From: Candidatus Aminicenantota bacterium
GTDB lineage: Bacteria > Acidobacteriota > Aminicenantia > Aminicenantales > UBA8522
Assembly: GCA_017886205.1 (NCBI GenBank)
Contig: JAFNEO010000058.1
Span: 18,371 to 82,370 of the forward strand
DNA: 64,000 bases
Direction of reading: 5' to 3'
Shown here: positions 25,292 through 32,768 of the stretch, piece after piece
Layout: the number at the start of each line of letters is the position of its first letter
Numbering within the stretch: position 1 is the stretch's first letter
Notes under the pieces: model-generated
Databases searched by the model: none
What the model was told of the DNA's origin: nothing
The model's input: only the letters and a program-made list of their open reading frames with translations
Position numbers and translations under genes: made by a program

Positions 25292-26203
25292 TCAGGCGTC
25301 TTCGCCGGCCAGAATCCTTCGCAGTCCTTCCCGAAAAGACTTTCTCTCCTCATCCCTCTGCTTCGACGCTCCTAAGCCGAGGGCCAAGACAGTCAGCTTC
25401 AGATAGAGCCTCAAGAGCCGTAACGACGAGCGGAAGTTGTGTTTTCTATAAAAACGGAGCTGGCTGCGCCGGTATTCCAGGCGGCTCTGCCAGCGGCGGG
25501 CGGATGTGGCCGCACCCCCGACATGGGAAATCCGGACCGCGGGATAGAAGACCAGCTTGAAGCCTTTGTCGGTGATCCGCCGGCAAAGGTCGATGTCCTC
25601 GAAATAGAGAAAAAATCCCTCATCGAACAGACCGGCCGTTTCGACCGCGGCGCGCCTGGCCAGAAGGCAGGCCCCGCTCAGCCAGCCGACCGCCCGGAGC
25701 TTTTGGGAATGCCGGAGCGCGATCCTGTAGTAAGGGTTGAGGATGAGCTTCTGACGGATCTCGGAGAGAAAGCCCACCTTCTTCCCGAATGAGACTTGGA
25801 AGCGTCCGTTCTCATGAACGAGGGTCGGACCGACCGCCCCCACCTCCGGCCGGGCCTTGATCTCGGCCAGGAGCGCGGCCGGCGCGGCCGCCGGCACGAC
25901 GGTATCGGTGTTCAAGAAAAGGACATACTCGCCATGGCTCTGCCTGAACCCGATGTTGTTAGCCTGGGGATAGCCGACATTCTTATCATTTTCGATAAGT
26001 CTGACCCACGGGAACAACGACCTGACCAGTTCCGGGCTCCCGTCACCGGACTGATTGTCCACCAGGATGACCTCGGCGCTCAGGCCGGACACGGCCTTCT
26101 CGAGCGAAGACAGACAGGCCGGAAGGTGGGCGCGGTCGTCATAGTTAACTATGACGATCGAAAGCTCCGGCTCGTTCTTTCTCGGACCGGTCGTCGCCTT
26201 CAT
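25292..26203 (-). CDS. glycosyltransferase family 2 (rhamnosyltransferase-like)
   Basis: A 303-residue GT-A enzyme. The N-terminal SIVIVNYDDRAHLPACLSSL and VDNQSGDGSPELV are donor-binding, and FLNTDTVV is the D-x-D-like metal site. The WLSGACLLARRAAVETAGLFDE stretch is typical of WbbL-like rhamnosyltransferases. The stop/start overlaps the upstream transferase by 4 bases. A C-terminal hydrophobic/basic tail may associate with the membrane. Confidence 0.9.
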   Translation of the reverse strand: MKATTGPRKNEPELSIVIVNYDDRAHLPACLSSLEKAVSGLSAEVILVDNQSGDGSPELVRSLFPWVRLIENDKNVGYPQANNIGFRQSHGEYVLFLNTDTVVPAAAPAALLAEIKARPEVGAVGPTLVHENGRFQVSFGKKVGFLSEIRQKLILNPYYRIALRHSQKLRAVGWLSGACLLARRAAVETAGLFDEGFFLYFEDIDLCRRITDKGFKLVFYPAVRISHVGGAATSARRWQSRLEYRRSQLRFYRKHNFRSSLRLLRLYLKLTVLALGLGASKQRDEERKSFREGLRRILAGEDA

Positions 26204-27300
26204 CGGTCTCTCATCTCTCCAATGAGCCGGGCCAGCTCGCGGGCAGCCTCTGGCCAGGAGAACTGCGGTCTCCTTTGTTCAAACCTGGCTAGGATCCCGG
26301 CCCGCGTTTTTTCTTCGGTGAGGGCGGTCCGGAGGGCCGCGACGACTTCCTTTTCGTCAGGTGCCTTGACCATCACCGCCAGGCCGCTGAAAACCTCAGC
26401 CAAAGAGCTCCCGTCCAGGAGCACGGGCGGTGTGCCGCAGGCCAGAGCTTCGAGCGGCGGGAACCCGAACCCCTCGTATTCCGAAAGGTAGGCGAAAGCG
26501 TCCAGACTCGAATAGAAAACCGGGAGCTCCTCTTCGGGAAGCTCCGGCTCCCAACGGATCCACTCCCGTCCGCTGAGCGGGGAGGCTTCTCCTCCGCCCA
26601 GAACTCCAAAATCCTCCCCTACGAGATAGAGGACCGCTTCGGGGAACTCCGGGCGAAGAAGCTCCACCGCCCGGATAAGCTCTGGGACATGGCGCCGCTT
26701 GAAGATAGAGCCCAGGAAGCCGATGACTTTTTTCCCGGCCAGTCCTTTCCTTTCCCGCCACCGCCTCACTTCGTCCTCTGGAGCACGCCGGAACGTCTCC
26801 TCGACGCCGTAGCCGATGAGCTTGATCTTGTTGCGGTCGATGCCGAAAAGCCTCACGATTTCATTCTCGACAAAGGCCGATGAGACGACTACGAGGTCGG
26901 CCCTCTCGAGGCTTCTCCCGACGAGGTACCGGCGCGTCAAAGCGTATCTTCTGGGGTACCATTCGGGGTGGGAAATGACCGAGATGTCGTGCTCGATAAG
27001 GATTGACTTCCAGGGACAAGACAGGGGAAGCATATAGTTGGAGGCGATCAAGAGGTCCGGGCCCGCTCTCTTCAAGGCCTTTCGTAGAGGCCCGTTCTGC
27101 CAGCGCAAGTAGCCGCCGCGGCCGGGTATGATATGTTCCTCGGCCCGTGACCGGGAATACCTTCCGATGTCCTCTTTGGTGTAGATGAGAAAGTCGTCTT
27201 CCGGCAGGAGGTCCGGGAGCCGCAATAACAGGTTGTGGATGACCCGGCCGACACCCTTGGCGTCCTTGCCCAGCTCGTACCCGTCCAGCGCGATCTTCAT
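26200..27300 (-). CDS. glycosyltransferase family 4-like protein
   Basis: A 366-residue GT-B enzyme with MKIALDGYELGKDAKGVGRVI at its start (acceptor-side glycine loop) and YLSEYEGFGFPPLEALACGTPPVL near the C-terminus. The start at 27300 overlaps the upstream gene's stop by 4 bases, which decides against the longer frame beginning at 27357. Part of a tightly coupled four-gene block. Confidence 0.9.
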   Translation of the reverse strand: MKIALDGYELGKDAKGVGRVIHNLLLRLPDLLPEDDFLIYTKEDIGRYSRSRAEEHIIPGRGGYLRWQNGPLRKALKRAGPDLLIASNYMLPLSCPWKSILIEHDISVISHPEWYPRRYALTRRYLVGRSLERADLVVVSSAFVENEIVRLFGIDRNKIKLIGYGVEETFRRAPEDEVRRWRERKGLAGKKVIGFLGSIFKRRHVPELIRAVELLRPEFPEAVLYLVGEDFGVLGGGEASPLSGREWIRWEPELPEEELPVFYSSLDAFAYLSEYEGFGFPPLEALACGTPPVLLDGSSLAEVFSGLAVMVKAPDEKEVVAALRTALTEEKTRAGILARFEQRRPQFSWPEAARELARLIGEMRDR

Positions 27301-28433
27301 GATCCCTGTATCACCGACTCGTAGAACGCTAACATCTCTGTTGCCGCTTTCTTCCAACTGAAGTCCCGGGCCCTCTCTTTTCCCCTGGCGATGAGCCTCT
27401 TCCTCAGGTCTTCATCCTCGAGGATTAAGACGACCTTCTCGGCCATGCTCTCGGCGTCTTCCGGCTGGAAATAGACGGCTGCGTCCCGGCAGACTTCGGG
27501 GATGGCCGAGATCCGGGAAGCGGCCACCGGGAGACCGCTGGCCATCGCCTCGACAAGGGGCATGCCGAACCCCTCACACAAAGAAGGTAGGACGAAGGCC
27601 GAAGCCAATCGGTAGGCATTCCGGATATCCTTTTCCTCGAGGTAACCGGTCGTCGTGACCCAATGGCCGATCCCGAGCTTTTCCGCCTTCGCCCTGATGG
27701 TTTCGGAATCCTCTCCCTCGGGACCGACGAGGACGAGAGGGATCTGGATGCCTTGGAGGTGGACGATCTTCAAGGCCTCGACAAAGCGGACCAGGTTCTT
27801 GCGAGGCACCTGGGCGCCCACAAAGAGAAGGAAGGACGGCGGGAGGTTGCAGCGCTTGCGCGTCGCCTTGAGCTCCGCGGCAGGGACGTCTTCCAGGAAC
27901 AGGGGATCCACCCCGGGAGGGATAATCCTCACCTTCTTCTCATCGAGCGCGAACCGGGAGACGAGCTCGACGGAAGTGACCGTGGATGAGGTGACGATCC
28001 CGTCCGCGTCCCGGAAGGAAGCGGCGGCCAGACGGAAAAACACTTTGCCCGCTTCCTCGCCGGCCTGATCCGGAAAGTCCATGAAGAAGATATCGTGGAC
28101 GGTGACGATCTTTTTCCCGCGGGTGGGCAGGATGAGAGGTGTGGCTGAATGGGTCAGGTCGAGCCCCGTCCGGAAAAAGAAGTCCAGAGAGGGACGGCCT
28201 CGTTTCTGCCAGAGCGAGTTGAGGACTCGCACCGGCAAGCGGCAATCGCGGAATTTCAGCCGCTCGAACGGGGGGACTTTTTCCGCCGGAAAACGGTCCT
28301 TCCAGGACGAGGAAAAGAGGAAATACTCGTTGGTCCGGTCGATTTCCGCGAGCTGGAAGAGGAGGTTCCGGAGATACCTCCCCACGCCCGTCTCTTCGCG
28401 CAGGAAAGGGCGAAGGTCAAACCCGAGCCGCAT
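27297..28433 (-). CDS. glycosyltransferase family 4-like protein
   Basis: A 378-residue GT-B enzyme: RLGFDLRPFLREETGVGRYLRNL at the N-terminus, FLLFVGAQVPRKNL at the start of the second domain and LPSLCEGFGMPLVEAMASGLPVA as the E-x7-E signature. It is the first gene of the transferase block. No ribosome site precedes the ATG; a TTGACT/TACATT promoter predicts transcription starting about 2 bases before it. Confidence 0.9.
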   Translation of the reverse strand: MRLGFDLRPFLREETGVGRYLRNLLFQLAEIDRTNEYFLFSSSWKDRFPAEKVPPFERLKFRDCRLPVRVLNSLWQKRGRPSLDFFFRTGLDLTHSATPLILPTRGKKIVTVHDIFFMDFPDQAGEEAGKVFFRLAAASFRDADGIVTSSTVTSVELVSRFALDEKKVRIIPPGVDPLFLEDVPAAELKATRKRCNLPPSFLLFVGAQVPRKNLVRFVEALKIVHLQGIQIPLVLVGPEGEDSETIRAKAEKLGIGHWVTTTGYLEEKDIRNAYRLASAFVLPSLCEGFGMPLVEAMASGLPVAASRISAIPEVCRDAAVYFQPEDAESMAEKVVLILEDEDLRKRLIARGKERARDFSWKKAATEMLAFYESVIQGS

Positions 28434-28441
28434 GGGGAGTC

Positions 28442-28470
28442 AATGTATGTCCAACCCGGCTAAAAGTCAA
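28442..28470 (-). promoter_or_regulatory. promoter of the glycosyltransferase block (leaderless type)
   Basis: On the minus strand TTGACT (28470-28465), 17 bases, TACATT (28447-28442), then ATG at 28433. Expected start near 28435. Confidence 0.45.
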
Positions 28471-28484
28471 ATTGGCGATACCCC

Positions 28485-28513
28485 TTGTCAATTTATTTTG
28501 GCGGTGTTATCAT
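28485..28513 (+). promoter_or_regulatory. promoter of the M20 peptidase gene
   Basis: TTGTCA (28485-28490), 17 bases, TATCAT (28508-28513), followed by GAGGAG and ATG 28533. It is divergent to the glycosyltransferase promoter. Confidence 0.45.
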
Positions 28514-28532
28514 CCCGGGGAAGAGGAGTCCG

Positions 28533-29762
28533 ATGACCAAATTCGACAAGATCGCCAAACGTATCGACAGCTTCCGGGACGACATGATCAACCTGCAGAT
28601 CCAGCTCTGCGCCGTCCCGGCCATCTCGCCCTCAAGCGGTGGAGAGGGCGAAGTCAAGAAAGCAAAACTGCTGCGCAGTTTTCTCGAGCCGTTGAAGTTC
28701 GACAACATCGACCTCATCAAGGCCCCCGACCTGGACGCACCCTGCGGCTACCGGCCCAACATCCTGGCCGTCCTCAAGGGAAAGAACACCTCGCGAACTG
28801 CCTGGGTCATGACCCACATGGATATCGTCCCTCCCGGGGACCTCGCCCAGTGGAAGGGTGACCCATACAAGGCCTGGGTCGAGGGCGGCAAAATCTTCGG
28901 CCGCGGGGTTGAGGACAACCAGCAGGACCTGGTCGCTTCGCTCTTCGCCGTCAAGGCGTTTCAGGCGGAAAACTTCAAGCCAAGCTGCAACATCGGGATC
29001 GCCCTGGTCGCCGATGAGGAGACGGGAAGCACCAAGGGAATCGATTATGTCCTCCAGCACACCAAGGCTTTCAGAAAGAAAGACCTGATCATGGTTCCGG
29101 ACGCAGGCAACAAGCACGGGACGCTGATCGAGGTGGCTGAGAAAGGGATCCTCTGGCTGAAGTTCAAAACCGTGGGCAAGCAGGCCCATGCTTCCACCCC
29201 CAACAAAGGGATTAATAGTTTCAAGGCGGCCTGCTTCCTGGTGACGGAGCTAGAGAATCTCTACAAGATCTTCAAGGCCCAGGATTCGCTGTTCGAGCCG
29301 CCCATCTCGACCTTCGAGCCGACGAAAAAGGAGTCCAACGTCCCCAACATCAACACCATCCCCGGCGAAGACGTCTTCTACCTGGACAGCCGCCTCCTTC
29401 CCCAGTTCACCATCGAAAAGGTCGAGGCCGAGATCAACAAGATGATCAAGAAAATCGAGGACAAGTTCAAGGTCAAGATCACCTACGAGGAGCAGCAGCG
29501 GGCGCCGGCCGCCCCCCCGACCCCGACTCAGGCGGCAGTCGTCTCCGCCCTGCGGGGGGCCATCAAGGAAGTCTACGCGGCCGAGGCCCAGGCCCGCGGC
29601 ATCGGCGGGGGGACGGTGGCGGCGGTGTTCCGGAGGGCCGGCTACGAAGCCGCCTGCTGGTCAAAGGTCGATGAAACCGCCCACCAGCCCAACGAATATT
29701 GCCACATCAATAACATGGTGGGAGACGCCAAAGTCTTTGCCCACGTCTTCCTCCAGGGATAA
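28533..29762 (+). CDS. M20-family metallopeptidase
   Basis: A 409-residue zinc peptidase of the ArgE/DapE/CPG2 group. Metal and catalytic motifs are visible: MTHMDIVPPGD (His-x-Asp), FGRGVEDNQQD (bridging Asp) and ADEETGSTKGI (general-base Glu-Glu). The dimerisation domain lies in the middle, and the last His is probably in WSKVDETAHQPNEY. No signal peptide, so cytoplasmic; it likely cleaves dipeptides or N-acyl amino acids. GAGGAG (28523-28528) sets the start at 28533 rather than 28485. Confidence 0.9.
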   Translation: MTKFDKIAKRIDSFRDDMINLQIQLCAVPAISPSSGGEGEVKKAKLLRSFLEPLKFDNIDLIKAPDLDAPCGYRPNILAVLKGKNTSRTAWVMTHMDIVPPGDLAQWKGDPYKAWVEGGKIFGRGVEDNQQDLVASLFAVKAFQAENFKPSCNIGIALVADEETGSTKGIDYVLQHTKAFRKKDLIMVPDAGNKHGTLIEVAEKGILWLKFKTVGKQAHASTPNKGINSFKAACFLVTELENLYKIFKAQDSLFEPPISTFEPTKKESNVPNINTIPGEDVFYLDSRLLPQFTIEKVEAEINKMIKKIEDKFKVKITYEEQQRAPAAPPTPTQAAVVSALRGAIKEVYAAEAQARGIGGGTVAAVFRRAGYEAACWSKVDETAHQPNEYCHINNMVGDAKVFAHVFLQG

Positions 29763-29777
29763 AATGCGGCCCGCGCT

Positions 29778-30731
29778 CTAGGGCTGAGAATATCTCCTCT
29801 GGACCTTCTGCGCCACCCGAATCGTATTGAGGTGAATGCCCACCGTGTCCTCCAGCTCCGCGGCATACCCCCCGGCCAGGACCACGGCCACCGGGAGGCG
29901 AATCCGCCGCGCCTCCCCGATGACGATGAGGTCCCTTTGGCGCAGTCCGTCTTTGGTCAGGCGGAGACTTCCCAGTTGGTCACCTTCAAAGGGGTCGGCG
30001 CCGGCCAGATAGAGCACGAGGTCGGGCTTGTACTCCTGATAAAGGCGGGGAAAGTGCGCCCGGAGTGCCGTGAGGTACTCTTCATCCCCGTCTCCCGCCC
30101 AGAGGCCGACATCCACGGTCGAGGGGGGTTTATTCGAAGGATAGAGGTCCATCTGGTGGATGGAGAATGTAAAGGCGTGGCCTTTTCCCGAGAGGATATG
30201 GGCGGTGCCGTTTCCCTGGTGGAGGTCGCAGTCGACGACCATTGTCCTCTCCACGGCGCCTTCCTTCTTGAGCGCTTCGACGGCGACGGCGACATCGTTG
30301 AGGACACAGAACCCCTCGCCGTGGTCGTGGAAGGCGTGGTGAAAGCCGCCCCCCAGGTGGACCGCCAGCCCCCGCTCCAGGGCCAGCCGAGCCGTGAGGA
30401 TGGTCCCTCCCGTCATCAGCCAGACGAAATGCACGAGCTCCAGGGAAAAAGGGAGCTCGATCATGGCGATCTCGGCGCTCGATAGCGAGGCCGTCTTGAG
30501 TTTCTTGACATAGCGCGGTGAGTGGACGAGCAGGATGTCCTCGTCGGAGGCCGGCTCGGGGACGATAAAGTTCTCTTTCCTCGCCCCCAAAAGGAGGAGC
30601 CTCTCGTAGAGGGCCCGGTATTTCTTGATGGGAAAGACATGCTGGCCGACATCGAGCATCCAGTACTCGTCGCTATAAACGAAGGGAATGGGGAACCGCC
30701 ATCTCTCCAGGAACTTCAGGATGCGCATCAT
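29778..30731 (-). CDS. histone deacetylase family (acetoin utilisation / acetylpolyamine deacetylase-like) protein
   Basis: A 317-residue zinc deacetylase. The conserved elements are VYSDEYWMLDVG, GGGFHHAFHDHGEGFCVLND (catalytic His pair), VVDCDLHQGNGTAHIL (Asp/His zinc ligands) and GADPFEGDQLG (third Asp). Bacterial members deacetylate polyamines or small metabolites. A GTG at 30770 would lengthen it, but a promoter ending at 30743 and transcription near 30736 favour ATG 30731, with no ribosome site. It converges with the M20 gene and diverges from proline dehydrogenase. Confidence 0.88.
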   Translation of the reverse strand: MMRILKFLERWRFPIPFVYSDEYWMLDVGQHVFPIKKYRALYERLLLLGARKENFIVPEPASDEDILLVHSPRYVKKLKTASLSSAEIAMIELPFSLELVHFVWLMTGGTILTARLALERGLAVHLGGGFHHAFHDHGEGFCVLNDVAVAVEALKKEGAVERTMVVDCDLHQGNGTAHILSGKGHAFTFSIHQMDLYPSNKPPSTVDVGLWAGDGDEEYLTALRAHFPRLYQEYKPDLVLYLAGADPFEGDQLGSLRLTKDGLRQRDLIVIGEARRIRLPVAVVLAGGYAAELEDTVGIHLNTIRVAQKVQRRYSQP

Positions 30732-30742
30732 GCGGAAAACGG

Positions 30743-30772
30743 AGTATATATCAGGAACCGGACAAAACACAA
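30743..30772 (-). promoter_or_regulatory. promoter of the deacetylase gene (leaderless type)
   Basis: On the minus strand TTGTGT (30772-30767), 18 bases, TATACT (30748-30743). Predicted start of transcription near 30736, about 5 bases before ATG 30731. Confidence 0.4.
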
Positions 30773-30781
30773 TTTTCTCGC

Positions 30782-30809
30782 TTGAAATCAGCTCGGAATC
30801 GGATATGAT
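30782..30809 (+). promoter_or_regulatory. promoter of the proline dehydrogenase gene
   Basis: TTGAAA (30782-30787), 16 bases, TATGAT (30804-30809), with AAAGGAG and the ATG at 30858 downstream. Confidence 0.45.
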
Positions 30810-30857
30810 ATAGGCCTTAAGCCGTCATTCCTTGATCTCATTAAAGGAGTCGCACTT

Positions 30858-31706
30858 ATGAAATTATTGACCCGGATGGCGCGGAGTTTCGTCGCCGGCG
30901 AGACCGTCGAAGATGCCATCAAGAACGTCCGGAAGCTCAACGAAAAGAGCATCATGGCCACCCTGGACGTCCTGGGCGAGAGCGTCAAGGACAGGGAGAC
31001 GGCGGAGAAGGCCGTCAACGCCTATCTCGACCTCTTGGACGCTATCCCCAAAGCGGGGATCAACTCCCATGTTTCTCTAAAGCTCACCCAAATGGGGCTC
31101 GACATCGACACCGAGTACTGCTACCAGAACATCGATCGGATCGTCGGCAAGGCCAAGACGCTGGGGAACTTCGTCCGGGTCGATATGGAAGGAACACCCC
31201 AGACCCAGCGGACGCTGGACATCTTCCACCGCCTGCGGCAGAAATACGACAACGTCGGGATCGTCGTCCAGGCCTACCTCTACCGCACCGAGAAGGACCT
31301 CCGGGAGCTCAACAAAATCAAGACCAAAATCCGGATCTGCAAGGGCGCCTACAAAGAGCCGGCCGATTTAGCCATCCAGAAGATGAAGGACATCCGGACG
31401 AACTTCATCAAGCTCTCCGAACTCGCCTTCACGGAGGGCGTTTACCCGGCCATCGCCACCCATGATGACCGGCTGATCAAATGGACGAAGGAGTATGCGG
31501 CCGGCAACAAGATCGCGAACGATAAATTCGAGTTTCAATACCTCTACGGCATCCGGAACAAGACGTTCCGGAAGCTGGCGGAGGAGGGATACCGGGTCCG
31601 TTGCTATGTCCCCTTCGGGACGCACTGGCTGCCCTATTTCATGCGGCGGATGCGGGAACGGAAAGAAAACGTCTTCTTCGTCATCAAGAACTTGTTCAAA
31701 AAATAG
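30858..31706 (+). CDS. proline dehydrogenase
   Basis: A 282-residue monofunctional PRODH, the FAD enzyme that oxidises proline to pyrroline-5-carboxylate. The TIM-barrel motifs include FVRVDMEG, VVQAYLYRTEKDL, RICKGAYKEP, IATHDDRLI, FEFQYLYGIR and RVRCYVPFG, which carry the FAD and proline-binding residues. Length fits the short monofunctional class, without the DNA-binding or P5C dehydrogenase parts of PutA. A strong AAAGGAG precedes ATG. No P5C dehydrogenase gene is adjacent. Confidence 0.92.
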   Translation: MKLLTRMARSFVAGETVEDAIKNVRKLNEKSIMATLDVLGESVKDRETAEKAVNAYLDLLDAIPKAGINSHVSLKLTQMGLDIDTEYCYQNIDRIVGKAKTLGNFVRVDMEGTPQTQRTLDIFHRLRQKYDNVGIVVQAYLYRTEKDLRELNKIKTKIRICKGAYKEPADLAIQKMKDIRTNFIKLSELAFTEGVYPAIATHDDRLIKWTKEYAAGNKIANDKFEFQYLYGIRNKTFRKLAEEGYRVRCYVPFGTHWLPYFMRRMRERKENVFFVIKNLFKK

Positions 31707-31725
31707 TGAGGAAGATTTCCAGTTA

Positions 31726-32694
31726 TTATTTGGCCCCTGCTGAGACCCTGTCCAGATAATCCATCTCGTCCTTGGTCAATGCAAAAGCCTGGCTGGCCGC
31801 ATTTTCTTGAGCCTGAGGGGCTTTCGTCGCTCCGGGGATCGCCACGACCGTTTGTCCCTGGAAATGAACCAGCCAGTTGAGCGCGACCTGGGCAGGCGTG
31901 CGGCCGTGTTTTGCGGCCACCTCGCGCAGCGCCTCAACGACTGGGCGGCTTTTCTCCAGCCCCTTGGCCCTGAAGGAAGACAGGTATTTCCGGAAGCCCG
32001 GCTTTGTCTTGATCAGGCTAGGGTTCTCGTGGTATCTCCCTGTCAGTATCCCCTGGGCCAGCGGAGAATAACTAATGATCGAGATTCCGAGCTCGCGCGC
32101 GGCCTCCAGAATGCCGTTTCTCTCGATACTCCGGTCGAGGAGGCTGTACCGGACCTGATTTGAGGCCAGGGGAATCCCTCGTCGTCCCAATTCATCATGG
32201 GCGAGTCGCATTTTTGCGGCCGAAAAGTTGCTCACACCGACATGATGGATTTTTTTGGCCTCGACCAGGTCGGCCATGGCCTCCATCTGGGCCCGAGTTG
32301 TGGAAAGCGAGTGCGGCGTGTGGACCTGATGAAGCGAGATGGGATAGCCCCCGAGCGCGGCCAGCCGATCGTCGATGGTCTTCCGGAGCGAGGCCGCCCT
32401 CCGGAATAATGGCAGCCATTTGGTGGCGATGACGACATCCTCGGGCCTTACGGCCAGCGATTTGAGTGCCCGCGCTAGGGCTCTTTCCGATTGGCCTCCC
32501 CCATAGCCCTCGGCGGTATCGAACCAGTTGGTCCCTCCGTCGAGGCTGATGCGGACGATTTCCCGGACCTCTTCGTCCCCGACGATCCCCCAAGTGTTGC
32601 CGAACAGGCCTTTGCCCTGGGCGAACTGCCAGCAGCCGAGTCCGATCGGCGAGATCATTAGGTCTGTTTTTCCGAGTTTTCTCAACTTGAGCAT
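31726..32694 (-). CDS. aldo/keto reductase
   Basis: A 322-residue NADPH-dependent reductase. Catalytic elements: NWFDTAEGYGGGQSE (Asp, Tyr), VVIATKW (Lys) and SLHQVHTP (His). The C-terminal pyridine-nucleotide region contains VVAIPGATK. This group reduces aldehydes or opens sugar lactones; the exact substrate is unknown. No ribosome site is visible (GATCC before ATG), so this could be another leaderless gene. It converges with proline dehydrogenase. Confidence 0.9.
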   Translation of the reverse strand: MLKLRKLGKTDLMISPIGLGCWQFAQGKGLFGNTWGIVGDEEVREIVRISLDGGTNWFDTAEGYGGGQSERALARALKSLAVRPEDVVIATKWLPLFRRAASLRKTIDDRLAALGGYPISLHQVHTPHSLSTTRAQMEAMADLVEAKKIHHVGVSNFSAAKMRLAHDELGRRGIPLASNQVRYSLLDRSIERNGILEAARELGISIISYSPLAQGILTGRYHENPSLIKTKPGFRKYLSSFRAKGLEKSRPVVEALREVAAKHGRTPAQVALNWLVHFQGQTVVAIPGATKAPQAQENAASQAFALTKDEMDYLDRVSAGAK

Positions 32695-32768
32695 AAGGAT
32701 CTATTCACTTTGCCAAGGAGCGAAGTCAACGACGATAGCGTATCCGCTGGCAACAGACCCAAGGCCGT

